Source: Alphaproteobacteria bacterium (GTDB lineage Bacteria; Pseudomonadota; Alphaproteobacteria; Rhodospirillales; Rhodospirillaceae). From it: DNA of 59,555 nucleotides. The stretch is from the NCBI GenBank assembly GCA_030604885.1, contig JAUVUZ010000023.1, positions 1 through 59,555 of the forward strand, in the 5' to 3' direction. Positions 25,877-33,363 of this stretch are shown here, piece by piece; the first letter of the stretch is position 1, and each line of letters opens with the position of its first letter. A program made the translations under genes and the position numbers. The notes under the pieces are model-generated. The model was given only the letters and a program-made list of their open reading frames with translations. It made no database searches and was not told the origin of the DNA.

Positions 25877-26992
25877 ATGAGCGACGCGATCAAGGACACG
25901 ATCCGGGGCTGGGCGCGGGAGGCGGGGTTCGACGCCTGCGGGTTCACCGGGGCGGGTGCGGTGGCGGGCGCGGCGGAGGCTTTGGAGGCGTTCGTGGCGG
26001 CGGGGCGTCATGGCGAGATGGCGTGGATGGCCGAGCGGGTGGCGGAGCGCGGCGCGTTGGACCGGCTGTGGCCGGGGGCGCGCTCGGCGGTGGTGTTGGG
26101 GTTGAACTACGGCCCGGCGGTGGGGCCGGGGGCGGTGCGCGGTCGGCCCGAGGCGGGGGCGGTGAGCGTGTACGCGCGGCACCGGGATTACCACGACGTG
26201 GTGAAGGCGAAGCTGAAGCAGGTGGCGCGGCGGGTGCATGCCGAGCTGGGGGCGGAGGTGAAGGTGTTCGTGGACACCGCGCCGGTGATGGAAAAGCCGC
26301 TGGCGGAGCGGGCCGGTCTGGGGTGGATCGGCAAGCACAGCAACCTGGTGTCGCGGGCGTTCGGCAGCTGGCTGTTTCTGGGAGTGATCGCGACGGCGCT
26401 GGAGATCGCGCCCGATGCACCCCACGCGGACCGCTGCGGGCTGTGCCGCCGCTGCCAGGACGCCTGCCCCACCGACGCCTTCGACGGGCCGCGGCGGATC
26501 GACGCGCGGCGCTGCGTGTCGTATCTCACCATCGAGCACAAGGGGCCGATTCCGCGCGCGCTGCGGGGGCGGATGGGCAACCGCATCTACGGCTGCGACG
26601 ACTGCCTCGCCGCTTGCCCGTGGAACCGCTTCGCGCAACTGGGGCGGGAGGCGAAGCTGGCGGCGCGGGACGACCTTCTGGCGCCGCCGCTGGCGGAACT
26701 GGCGGGCCTCGACGACGCGGCGTTCCGCGCGCGGTTCTCCGGCTCGCCGATCAAGCGCATCGGCCGCGACCGCTTCGTGCGCAACGTGCTGATCGCCGTC
26801 GGCAACGGCGGCGACGCGGCGATGGCGGAGGTGATCGCGCCGCTGCTGCGAGATGGAAGCGCTCTGGTGCGCGGTGCAACCATCTGGGCGCTTTGCCGTT
26901 TGCTGGGAGAGGATGGTTTTCTTTCGGCCTTTTCCCATATCCAGAAGAGCGAGACCGACGCGTCGGTCCTCGCCGAGTGGCCCGGAGGCTGA
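25877..26992 (+). CDS. queG: Epoxyqueuosine reductase QueG
   Basis: QueG reduces epoxyqueuosine in tRNA to queuosine using cobalamin and two 4Fe-4S clusters. The 371-residue protein has the N-terminal cobalamin-binding domain (with VYARHRDYHDVVK and the HSN segment IGKHSNLVSRAFGSW), the cluster motifs CGLCRRCQDACPTDAF and GCDDCLAACPWNRF with CVSYLTIEHKG between, and a C-terminal HEAT-like tail. It completes the queuosine set with queA and tgt, though the palindromic repeat and a terminator intervene. The histidine kinase gene starts two bases after its stop. Confidence 0.95.
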   Translation: MSDAIKDTIRGWAREAGFDACGFTGAGAVAGAAEALEAFVAAGRHGEMAWMAERVAERGALDRLWPGARSAVVLGLNYGPAVGPGAVRGRPEAGAVSVYARHRDYHDVVKAKLKQVARRVHAELGAEVKVFVDTAPVMEKPLAERAGLGWIGKHSNLVSRAFGSWLFLGVIATALEIAPDAPHADRCGLCRRCQDACPTDAFDGPRRIDARRCVSYLTIEHKGPIPRALRGRMGNRIYGCDDCLAACPWNRFAQLGREAKLAARDDLLAPPLAELAGLDDAAFRARFSGSPIKRIGRDRFVRNVLIAVGNGGDAAMAEVIAPLLRDGSALVRGATIWALCRLLGEDGFLSAFSHIQKSETDASVLAEWPGG

Positions 26993-26994
26993 CC

Positions 26995-27675
26995 GTGATC
27001 GACGACGCCGACACCATCGCCGTGCCCCGCCCCGAGGAGATTTCCCCGGTGGTTTTGGCGCACGAGCTGCGCTCGCCGCTCGGCGCGGTGCAGGGGCTGG
27101 CGTCGCTGATCGCGGCGGAGGCCTACGGCGCGCTGCCCGACCCCCGCTATCGCGAGGCGGCGCGCCAGATCGAGGACGCCTGCCGCCACATGGAGGCGCT
27201 GATCGCCGACGTGGTGGCCGCCGCCCACCGCGAGTTCGGCGACGACGTGCTGCTGGAAGGGGAGGTGGACCTCTCCGACCTGGTGGATTCCGCCCAGGCG
27301 TGGCTCCAGCGCGACATCGTCGCCGCCGGGGTGGTGGTGCGGGCGCGGGTGGAGATCGAGCCGCTGGTGGTGTGGGGCGACGCGCGGCGGCTGCGCCAGG
27401 CGGTGCTCAACGTGCTCGGCAACGCGGTGAAGTATGCCCCCCGGGGCGCGCGCATCGCGGTCGAGGCCGGGGCGTCCGCCGAGGGGGTGGAGATTTCGGT
27501 GCGCAACGACGAGGCCACCGGCGACGGCCTGGGCGGCGGCGCGGGCCTCGGCCTTTACGTCACCCGGCGGCAGATGCGGCTGCACGGCGGCGACCTGATC
27601 CTGCGTCGCCTGCCCACCGGCGGTGTTCTGGCGCGGCTGGTGCTGCCCGCCGGGCGACGGGTGCGCGGCGGATGA
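26995..27675 (+). CDS. Small soluble histidine kinase without sensor domain
   Basis: This 226-residue protein contains HisKA with H-box VLAHELRSPLGAVQG at about residues 18-32, then HATPase_c with N-box LNVLGNAVKYAPRG and a glycine-rich lid GGGAGLGLYVTRRQM. It has no transmembrane or recognisable sensor region and no response regulator beside it. It may be a sensor reading a cytoplasmic partner. The GTG start at 26995 has GGAGG six bases upstream. The stop overlaps the start of the FGE-type gene (ATGA). Confidence 0.85.
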   Translation: MIDDADTIAVPRPEEISPVVLAHELRSPLGAVQGLASLIAAEAYGALPDPRYREAARQIEDACRHMEALIADVVAAAHREFGDDVLLEGEVDLSDLVDSAQAWLQRDIVAAGVVVRARVEIEPLVVWGDARRLRQAVLNVLGNAVKYAPRGARIAVEAGASAEGVEISVRNDEATGDGLGGGAGLGLYVTRRQMRLHGGDLILRRLPTGGVLARLVLPAGRRVRGG

Positions 27676-28352
27676 CGGGCGGGCGCGCGGCATATCTCGG
27701 CCTCGCGCTGCTGCTGGCGCCGTGCGCGGCGGTCGCCGCGCCGCCGACGTCGTTGATTCCCGATCTCGTGCTGCTGCCGCCGATGGGCGACACGCGCATC
27801 GCCATGGGCCGCACCGAGGTGACCTTCGCCCAGTGGGACGCCTGCGTCGCCGCGGGCGGCTGCCCCCATGTGGGCGACGACGACGGCTGGGGCCGGGGCC
27901 GCTATCCGGCGATCAACGTGTCGTGGAACGACGCCAACGCGTACGTGCGCTGGCTTTCGGCCGCCACCGGCCGGTTCTGCCGCCTGCCGACCTCGGCGGA
28001 GTGGACCTTCGCGGCCCGGGGCGGCACCGCCAATCCCTATTGGTGGGGCGGGGTGATGGAGCCGGGAATGGCGCGCTGCCGGGGCTGCAACCCGGGCCAG
28101 CCCGACGACGGACCGGCGCCGGTGGCGAGCTATCCGCCCAACCCCTACGGCCTTTACGACATGAACGGAAACGTGGGCGAATGGGCGCTCGATTGCGCGG
28201 CGCGGCGCGCGGGCGGCGGGTGCGTGGCGCGGGCCACCCACGGCGGCGCCTGGACCTATTTCGCCGCCAAGGCGCAGGGCGGGGCGGAAACGCCGCGCCC
28301 GCCGGGCGAGCGCAGCTTTTCCATCGGCTTCCGCGTGGTGTGCGAGCCGTGA
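27672..28352 (+). CDS. Exported FGE-sulfatase (SUMF1-type) domain protein
   Basis: This 226-residue protein has a signal peptide (about residues 1-23, ending VAA) and an FGE/SUMF1 fold: MGRTEVTFAQWDACV, INVSWNDANAYVRWLSAATGRFCRLPTSAEWTFAARGG, and GLYDMNGNVGEWALDC near residue 165. SUMF1-type domains either make formylglycine in sulfatases or serve as carbohydrate or ligand-binding domains. No sulfatase is nearby, so the second role is as likely. It is translationally coupled to the histidine kinase, which suggests a shared signalling function, but that is inference. Confidence 0.85.
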   Translation: MTGGRAAYLGLALLLAPCAAVAAPPTSLIPDLVLLPPMGDTRIAMGRTEVTFAQWDACVAAGGCPHVGDDDGWGRGRYPAINVSWNDANAYVRWLSAATGRFCRLPTSAEWTFAARGGTANPYWWGGVMEPGMARCRGCNPGQPDDGPAPVASYPPNPYGLYDMNGNVGEWALDCAARRAGGGCVARATHGGAWTYFAAKAQGGAETPRPPGERSFSIGFRVVCEP

Positions 28353-28356
28353 GGCG

Positions 28357-28737
28357 TTATTCCGCCGCCATCGCGGTGGCGAGCGCCCGGGCCATCTGGC
28401 TCAGGGCCTCCTGGTGCTTCTCGTTCGGGATCGCGGCGAAGTTGCGCGCGAGTTCCAGGCACATCCGCTGGCGGTCGTTCAACTCCGGCGCGCGGTCTTC
28501 CTGCAAACCGTCGAAGAAGAAGCTCACCGGCACGCCCAGAACCTGGGCGATTTCGTAAAGCCGGCCCGCCGAGATGCGGTTGATGCCGCGCTCGTACTTG
28601 TGGGCCTGCTGGTAGGTCACGCCGATCATGTTGGCCATCTGCTGCTGGCTCAGGCCGAGCATGATGCGCCGCTCGCGGATCCGCGAACCGACGTGCTTGT
28701 CGGTTGCGTTGGCGCGGTTGACGGGGGTCTCGCTCAT
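28357..28737 (-). CDS. XRE-family regulator, PraR/PhrR-like
   Basis: This 126-residue DNA-binding protein has a helix-turn-helix at residues 18-75, with IRERRIMLGLSQQQMANMIGVTYQQAHKYERGINRISAGRL and VPVSFFFDGL. It matches the alphaproteobacterial XRE type that includes PraR and PhrR, regulators of biofilm or quorum-related genes in rhizobia. The C-terminal ~45 residues form a helical extension. A palindrome overlapping its promoter suggests autoregulation. It converges with the FGE-type gene. Confidence 0.85.
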   Translation of the reverse strand: MSETPVNRANATDKHVGSRIRERRIMLGLSQQQMANMIGVTYQQAHKYERGINRISAGRLYEIAQVLGVPVSFFFDGLQEDRAPELNDRQRMCLELARNFAAIPNEKHQEALSQMARALATAMAAE

Positions 28738-28846
28738 GGGGTCACACTTCCTCGAACAACTGAACCGCCAGGGGCTCCCGGTCCTCGGGCGGCGGCCACG
28801 GGCGTCCGGGTTGTTTCCGGTCCGCCCATTCGTAATCGGCCGTATG

Positions 28847-28876
28847 CTTATTGAATTCCCCTTTGTCGCGCAACAA
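28847..28876 (-). promoter_or_regulatory. Candidate XRE promoter with overlapping palindromic operator
   Basis: On the minus strand, -35 TTGTTG (28876-28871) and -10 AATAAG (28852-28847) are 18 bases apart. The -35 is embedded in the near-palindrome TTGTCGCGCAACAA (28863-28876), 12 of 14 positions symmetric. Binding there would block the promoter, consistent with autorepression by the XRE protein. Confidence 0.4.
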
Positions 28877-29142
28877 TAATCAGAACGAGACCGGGGCCGA
28901 AGCTCGGGAACGTGCGGTTGGGGCGGGTTTTGTTTCCGGGTGTGGGATTTTGGTCACGCGTATGCAGGGGGCATTGCGGGTTTTCAAGGCTCTGGCGCGC
29001 GCGAGGTGCGCGCGAATCGCATTCTGCGCCGGGGAGGTGTGAAACCCGGGTGGGAAAAACCGCCTCGGCCCTGGTGCCGCCGCGCGCGATGGCTTAGGGT
29101 TCTCGCGGCACTGCGGGATTCACCGACGGAAAGGCAGGGACG
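28877..29142. other. Gap between XRE gene and phaB, no gene seen
   Basis: The divergent gap of about 400 bp between the two starts holds the XRE promoter on its left. It also holds a hairpin CGCGCGC-GAGGT-GCGCGCG (28996-29014) and the ribosome site of phaB at its right end. Short open frames are present, but none has a ribosome site with coding-like composition. The phaB promoter must lie here, but I cannot pick a convincing -35/-10 pair. Confidence 0.5.
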
Positions 29143-29871
29143 ATGGGCAAGGGACGGGTCGCACTGGTCACCGGGGGCACGCGCGGCATCGGCCGCGCGA
29201 TCTGCGAAGGGCTGATGAATGGCGGCTATCGCGTCGTCGCCTCCTACAACGCCAACGCCGAGGCGGCCGCCCGCTTCACCGAGGAAACCGGCATCCTGGC
29301 GCTGCGGTTCGACGTCTCCGACCACGACCAGTGCGTCGAGGCGGCGGCCCGGGTGGCCCACGAGCTGGGGCCGGTGGAGGTGCTGGTGAACAACGCGGGC
29401 ATCACCCGCGACACCACCCTGCACCGGATGAACCGGGAGCAGTGGGGCGCGGTGATCGACACCAACCTCACCGGCTGCTTCAACATGTCGCGCGCGGTGA
29501 TCGACGGCATGCGCGAGCGCGGCTTCGGGCGGATCGTCAACATCAGCTCGATCAACGGCCGCACCGGCCAATACGGCCAGGCCAACTACGCCGCGGCGAA
29601 GGCCGGGGTGCTCGGCTTCACCCGCGCGCTGGCGCTCGAAAGCGCGGGCCGGGGCGTCACCGTCAACGCCATCGCGCCCGGCTACGTGGACACCGAGATG
29701 GTGCGCCAGGTGCCGCCCGCGGTGCTGGAGAAGATCGTCGCGCGGATTCCCGTGGGCCGCCTCGGCCGCGCGGAAGACATCGCCCGCGGCGTGCTGTTCC
29801 TGGTTCACGACGGCGCCGATTTCATCACCGGCGCCACCCTCGACATCAACGGCGGCCAGTTGATGTCCTGA
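29143..29871 (+). CDS. phaB: Acetoacetyl-CoA reductase, PhaB-like SDR
   Basis: PhaB reduces acetoacetyl-CoA to (R)-3-hydroxybutyryl-CoA with NADPH for polyhydroxybutyrate. The 242-residue short-chain dehydrogenase has the cofactor loop TGGTRGIGRAI (residues 10-20), NNAGI, the catalytic Ser in INISSINGRTGQYGQANYAAAKAG with Tyr and Lys, and IAPGYVDTEMV. QYGQANYAAAKAG is characteristic of PhaB rather than FabG. No phaA or phaC is in the window, so the role as PHB enzyme rests on this similarity. uppP follows. Confidence 0.85.
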   Translation: MGKGRVALVTGGTRGIGRAICEGLMNGGYRVVASYNANAEAAARFTEETGILALRFDVSDHDQCVEAAARVAHELGPVEVLVNNAGITRDTTLHRMNREQWGAVIDTNLTGCFNMSRAVIDGMRERGFGRIVNISSINGRTGQYGQANYAAAKAGVLGFTRALALESAGRGVTVNAIAPGYVDTEMVRQVPPAVLEKIVARIPVGRLGRAEDIARGVLFLVHDGADFITGATLDINGGQLMS

Positions 29872-29887
29872 TCCGGAGATTTTCCGC

Positions 29888-30685
29888 ATGACCGATTGGT
29901 TGATGGCGGCCTTCCTCGGCGTGGTCGAGGGGCTGACCGAATTCCTGCCGGTGTCCTCCACCGGGCACCTGGTTCTGCTCGTCGACCTGCTGGGCTTCCG
30001 CGCGCCCCCCGGCAAGACCTTCGAGATCGTCATCCAGTTGGGGGCGATCCTCGCGGTGTGCGTGGTCTACCGCGCGCGGCTGTGGCGCGCCGCCACCGGC
30101 ATGGTCTCCGACCCCGCCGAATTCCGCTTCGTGCGCAACCTGCTGCTGGCGTTCCTGCCCGCCATGGCGATCGGCGCGGTGGCGTATCCGCTGGTCCGGC
30201 GCCTGCTCGATTCGCCGCTGGTGGTGTCGGCGATGCTGGTGCTGGGCGGCCTCGCCATTCTCGCCATCGAGCGCGGCGTGCGGGTGCCCCGGCACTTCGG
30301 CGTCGAGGCGCTGCCGCCCCGGCTCGCGCTCGGCATCGGCTTCTTCCAGGTGCTGGCGATGGTGCCGGGGGTGTCGCGCTCGGGTGCCACGATCATGGGC
30401 GCGCTGCTCGCCGGGGTGGAGCGCAAGACCGCCGCCGAGTTCTCGTTCTTCCTCGCGATCCCGACGATGTTCGCGGCCACCGCCTACTCGCTCTACAAGA
30501 ACCGCGCCGACCTCGACTTCAGCAACGGCGGGCTGATCGCCGTGGGGTTCGTGGCGGCGTTCCTCACCGCCCTGGTGGTGGTGCGGGCGGCGGTGGGGTT
30601 CGTCGGGCGGCACGGCTTCGCGCCGTTCGCGTGGTATCGCATCGTCGTCGGCCTGGCGATGGCGGCGCTGCTGTTGCTGCGCTGA
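29888..30685 (+). CDS. uppP: Undecaprenyl-diphosphatase UppP (BacA)
   Basis: UppP dephosphorylates undecaprenyl diphosphate on the periplasmic face, recycling the lipid carrier for cell-wall synthesis and giving low bacitracin resistance. The 265-residue membrane protein has the family motifs EGLTEFLPVSSTGHL (residues 14-28) and PGVSRSGATIMGALLAG, with about eight membrane segments. It follows phaB with 16 bases between, though the two functions are not related. Confidence 0.95.
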   Translation: MTDWLMAAFLGVVEGLTEFLPVSSTGHLVLLVDLLGFRAPPGKTFEIVIQLGAILAVCVVYRARLWRAATGMVSDPAEFRFVRNLLLAFLPAMAIGAVAYPLVRRLLDSPLVVSAMLVLGGLAILAIERGVRVPRHFGVEALPPRLALGIGFFQVLAMVPGVSRSGATIMGALLAGVERKTAAEFSFFLAIPTMFAATAYSLYKNRADLDFSNGGLIAVGFVAAFLTALVVVRAAVGFVGRHGFAPFAWYRIVVGLAMAALLLLR

Positions 30686-30690
30686 CGCGG

Positions 30691-30719
30691 TTGACGTCGC
30701 CGCGCCGCACCGCTATATC
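30691..30719 (+). promoter_or_regulatory. Promoter of the SMR exporter gene
   Basis: TTGACG (30691-30696), a 17-base spacer and TATATC (30714-30719) form a good promoter 5 bases after the uppP stop. Transcription would begin near 30726, giving a leader of about 80 bases that contains two hairpins. Confidence 0.6.
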
Positions 30720-30732
30720 GGCGCCCCCAAGC

Positions 30733-30782
30733 GAGGCGACGTCCTCCTCCTCTCCCGAGGATCGAAGTCCGGGACGGCCCGG
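30733..30782 (+). promoter_or_regulatory. Candidate guanidine-II (mini-ykkC) riboswitch-like leader
   Basis: The second hairpin is CCGGG-ACGG-CCCGG (30769-30782), a stem closed by G-C with an ACGR tetraloop, exactly the hallmark of a mini-ykkC hairpin. The first, GAGG-CGACGT-CCTC (30733-30746), holds ACG in a 6-base loop and departs from the consensus (ACGT, not ACGR). Both precede the ribosome site (GGAGGT) of a SugE/Gdx-type exporter, the classic target of guanidine riboswitches. One perfect and one imperfect hairpin make this a candidate only. Confidence 0.45.
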
Positions 30783-30804
30783 CGGCGCGCAAGCGGAGGT
30801 GGCC

Positions 30805-31128
30805 ATGGCGTGGCTGGTTCTGATACTCGCGGGCCTGGCCGAGGTGGTCTGGGCCTATTCCATGAAGCAATCGGCGGGGTTCACCCGCCTCTGGCCGTCG
30901 GTCGTCACCCTCGCGGTGTCGGCCTTGAGCTTCGTGCTGCTGGCGTGGGCGATGCGCGCGCTGCCGCTCGGCACCGCCTACATGGTGTGGACCGGCATCG
31001 GCGCGATCGGCGCGTTCGTCGTCGGCATCGTGGTGCTGGGGGAGGCCGTCAACGCCACGCGGTTGCTGGCGGCCGCCCTGATCGTCTCCGGCCTGGTGCT
31101 GATGAAGCTCTCCTCCGGCCCCGCCTGA
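30805..31128 (+). CDS. gdx: SMR-family guanidinium exporter (SugE/Gdx type)
   Basis: This 107-residue four-helix membrane protein exports small cations with proton exchange. It resembles E. coli SugE closely: the ion-binding Glu in LAGLAEVVWAYSMKQ (Glu13), the GFTRLWPS loop, and ALPLGTAYMVWTGIGAIGAF. SugE-like members (Gdx) export guanidinium, whereas EmrE-like ones export large aromatic cations; TAYMVWTGIGA supports the first. GGAGGT precedes the ATG. The leader with ACGR-type hairpin agrees with regulation by guanidine. Confidence 0.9.
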   Translation: MAWLVLILAGLAEVVWAYSMKQSAGFTRLWPSVVTLAVSALSFVLLAWAMRALPLGTAYMVWTGIGAIGAFVVGIVVLGEAVNATRLLAAALIVSGLVLMKLSSGPA

Positions 31129-31130
31129 GA

Positions 31131-31895
31131 TCAGGCCACGTCCTTGCGGCGGCGGATCTCGGCGAACACCGCGGCGGCGGGCTGCCCGGCGAGGCCGAGG
31201 CGCGCCGCCAGATCCGGGTCGTCGGCGCGGAGGAAGGGGTTGGTGGTCTTTTCCTCCCCCAGCAGCGACGGCACCGTCGGCTGCTTCGCCTCCACCAGCC
31301 GGGCGATGGTTTCCACCCGCGCCGCGAGGGCGGCGTTCTCCGGGTCGAGGGCGCGGGCGAAGCGGGCGTTGCCGGCGGTGTATTCGTGGCCGCAGAACAC
31401 CCGGGTTTCGTCGGGCAGGGCGCGCAGGCGCGAGAGGCTTTCCCACATCTGCTCCGCCGTGCCCTCGAACAGCCGCCCGCAGCCGAGCGCGAACAGGGTG
31501 TCGCCCGCGAACAGCGCGTCGTCGGCCATGAACCAGTAGGCGACGTGGCCCGAGGTGTGGCCGGGGGTTTCGAGCACCGCCGCGTGGGTGGCGCCGAGGT
31601 GGACGGTCTCGCCGTCCGCCACCGCGATGTCGACGTTCTCGATCCGCCCGAGGTCGGCGAGCGGCGCCACCACCGCCGCGCCGGTGGCCTCGCGGATGCC
31701 CGCGACCCCGGCGATGTGGTCGGCGTGGTGGTGGGTGAGCAGGATCAGGTCGATGCCCCAGCCGCGCGCCTCGGCGGCGGCGAGCAGGGGCGCCGCCTCG
31801 CCCGGGTCGACCGCCGCGGTGGTGCCCTGTTGCGGCTCGTGGAGCAGGTAGGCGTAGTTGTCGCCGAGGATCGGCACCTGGACGATTTCGAGCAT
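31131..31895 (-). CDS. gloB: Hydroxyacylglutathione hydrolase (glyoxalase II)
   Basis: GloB hydrolyses S-lactoylglutathione to lactate and glutathione in methylglyoxal detoxification. The 254-residue metallo-beta-lactamase-fold protein has THHHADH at residues 54-60, TPGHTSGHVAYW, LFAGDTLFALGCGRLFEG, CGHEYTAGNARFA and a C-terminal ending in NPFLRADDP and IRRRKDVA. The ATG at 31895 has GGAGG five bases upstream. It converges with the gdx gene, separated by two bases, and diverges from the methyltransferase gene at 31995. Confidence 0.95.
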   Translation of the reverse strand: MLEIVQVPILGDNYAYLLHEPQQGTTAAVDPGEAAPLLAAAEARGWGIDLILLTHHHADHIAGVAGIREATGAAVVAPLADLGRIENVDIAVADGETVHLGATHAAVLETPGHTSGHVAYWFMADDALFAGDTLFALGCGRLFEGTAEQMWESLSRLRALPDETRVFCGHEYTAGNARFARALDPENAALAARVETIARLVEAKQPTVPSLLGEEKTTNPFLRADDPDLAARLGLAGQPAAAVFAEIRRRKDVA

Positions 31896-31994
31896 GGTCG
31901 CCTCCGTGGCATTGATCCGTAAAGATATCCCCATGACCGCGGCGCCGCAAACCGCTATCATTCGGGCCCACCTCGACGATGGAGCGGATCGCCG

Positions 31995-32798
31995 ATGTTT
32001 CCCCATGTCCGGGATTTTCGCGATTTCTACGACCGCACCGAAGGACGGCTGATCCGCCGCGTCCTGTCCCGGCGTCTGCGCGAGGCGGTGGGCGACGTGC
32101 GCGGCAAGCGCGTGCTGGCGATCGGCTTCGGCACGCCGTTCCTGCGCTCGTTCGTGGCGACGGCGGAAACCACGGTGGCGGTGATGAGCGGCCGCATGGG
32201 CGCGGTGGTGTGGCCCCGGCGCGCCCCCTGCCGGGTGGTGATCGCCGACGAGGCGGAGATGCCCTTCGCCGACCGCAGCTTCGACCGGGTGATCCTGGTG
32301 CACGGCCTCGAGTGGACCCCCAACCCCCAGGCGCTGATGCGCGACGTGTGGCGGGTGCTGACGGACGACGGGCGGCTGGTGGTGGTCGCCCCCAACCGCC
32401 GCAGCGTGTGGTCGGCGCTGGACGGCACGCCGTTCGGCCACGGGCGGCCCTATTCCCGCGGCCAGCTCAACGCCCTGCTGCGCGAGGCCCTGTTCACGCC
32501 GCAGTGGAGCGGCGCGGCGATGGCGGTGCCCACCGGCGCGACGCGCGGCTCGGTGGCGTTCGCGCGGGCCACCGAAAAGATCACCGCACGCTGGTTTCCC
32601 GGCATCGCCGCGCTGATCATGGCGACGGCGGCGAAGCAGATCTACGGCGTCACCCCGATCGGCAAGACGATGCCGGTGTCGGCCTTCGCCGAGGTGGTGA
32701 GCGGGTCGTCGCGCGGCGCGCACCCGCGCGGCGTCATTTCTCGAGGAGGAACACCGCGTCGACCGCCAGCAGGTTCGCCCAGCGGCTGTCGGCGGTGA
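31995..32798 (+). CDS. SAM-dependent methyltransferase (Methyltransf_11 type)
   Basis: This 267-residue protein has a class I methyltransferase fold. The glycine-rich loop is altered (VLAIGFGTPFLRSF), followed by MPFADRSFDRVILVHGLEWTPNPQALMRDVWRVLTDDGRLVVVAPN. A C-terminal region of about 100 residues has no assigned role. Alphaproteobacterial homologues commonly stand divergent from gloB; the substrate is unknown. Its last ~65 bases overlap the end of metW on the other strand, and that low-complexity tail may not be functional. Confidence 0.8.
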   Translation: MFPHVRDFRDFYDRTEGRLIRRVLSRRLREAVGDVRGKRVLAIGFGTPFLRSFVATAETTVAVMSGRMGAVVWPRRAPCRVVIADEAEMPFADRSFDRVILVHGLEWTPNPQALMRDVWRVLTDDGRLVVVAPNRRSVWSALDGTPFGHGRPYSRGQLNALLREALFTPQWSGAAMAVPTGATRGSVAFARATEKITARWFPGIAALIMATAAKQIYGVTPIGKTMPVSAFAEVVSGSSRGAHPRGVISRGGTPRRPPAGSPSGCRR

Positions 32799-33363
32799 AA
32801 CGCTGCACGTCGCCGTCGGCGTCGAGGGCGAGGCTCGCCTTGATCCGCACGTCCATCGCCCGGCACAGGTCGACGAAATCCCGCACCGTGCAGAAGTGGA
32901 TGTTGGGGGTCTCGTACCACGAATAGGGCAGCAGCTCGTTGACCGGCATCCGCCCCTTCAGCACCAGGTCGAGCCGGGTGCGCCAGTGGGCGAAGTTGGG
33001 GAACGACACCACCGCGTGGCGGCCGATGCGCAGCATCTGCTCCACCACCAGGCGCGGGTTGCGGGTGGCCTGCAGGGTCTTCGACAGGATCACGTAGTCG
33101 AAGGCGTCGTCGGGATAGTCGGCGAGGTCGATGTCCGCGTCGCCCTGGATCACCGCGAGGCCGCGGGAGACCGCACGCTGCACCCCCTGCATCGACAGCT
33201 CCATGCCGCGGCCGTCCACGTCGCGGGCGTCGCGCAGGTGGGCGAGCAGTTCGCCCTCGCCGCAGCCCACGTCGAGCACGCGGCTGCCCGGGTCGATCAT
33301 CTCGGCGATGATCTTCAAGTCGATGCGCAGGCCGGTGGCCGAGTGGTTGGGCATCGGCGCCAT
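32734..33363 (-). CDS. metW: Methionine biosynthesis protein MetW
   Basis: MetW is a methyltransferase-fold protein that supports MetX in methionine synthesis. The 209-residue protein has VLDVGCGEGELLAHL near residue 30, DYVILSKTLQATRNP, and NFAHWRTRLDLVLKGRMPVNELLPYSWYETPNIHFCT, a segment highly typical of MetW. The start overlaps the metX stop (TGATG). It converges with the methyltransferase gene, overlapping it by 65 bases. Confidence 0.94.
   Translation of the reverse strand: MAPMPNHSATGLRIDLKIIAEMIDPGSRVLDVGCGEGELLAHLRDARDVDGRGMELSMQGVQRAVSRGLAVIQGDADIDLADYPDDAFDYVILSKTLQATRNPRLVVEQMLRIGRHAVVSFPNFAHWRTRLDLVLKGRMPVNELLPYSWYETPNIHFCTVRDFVDLCRAMDVRIKASLALDADGDVQRFTADSRWANLLAVDAVFLLEK

Noticed and set aside
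28851-29215. Short overlapping plus-strand ORFs upstream of phaB
   Set aside because: No good ribosome sites, composition atypical for coding, and one runs into phaB in the wrong frame.
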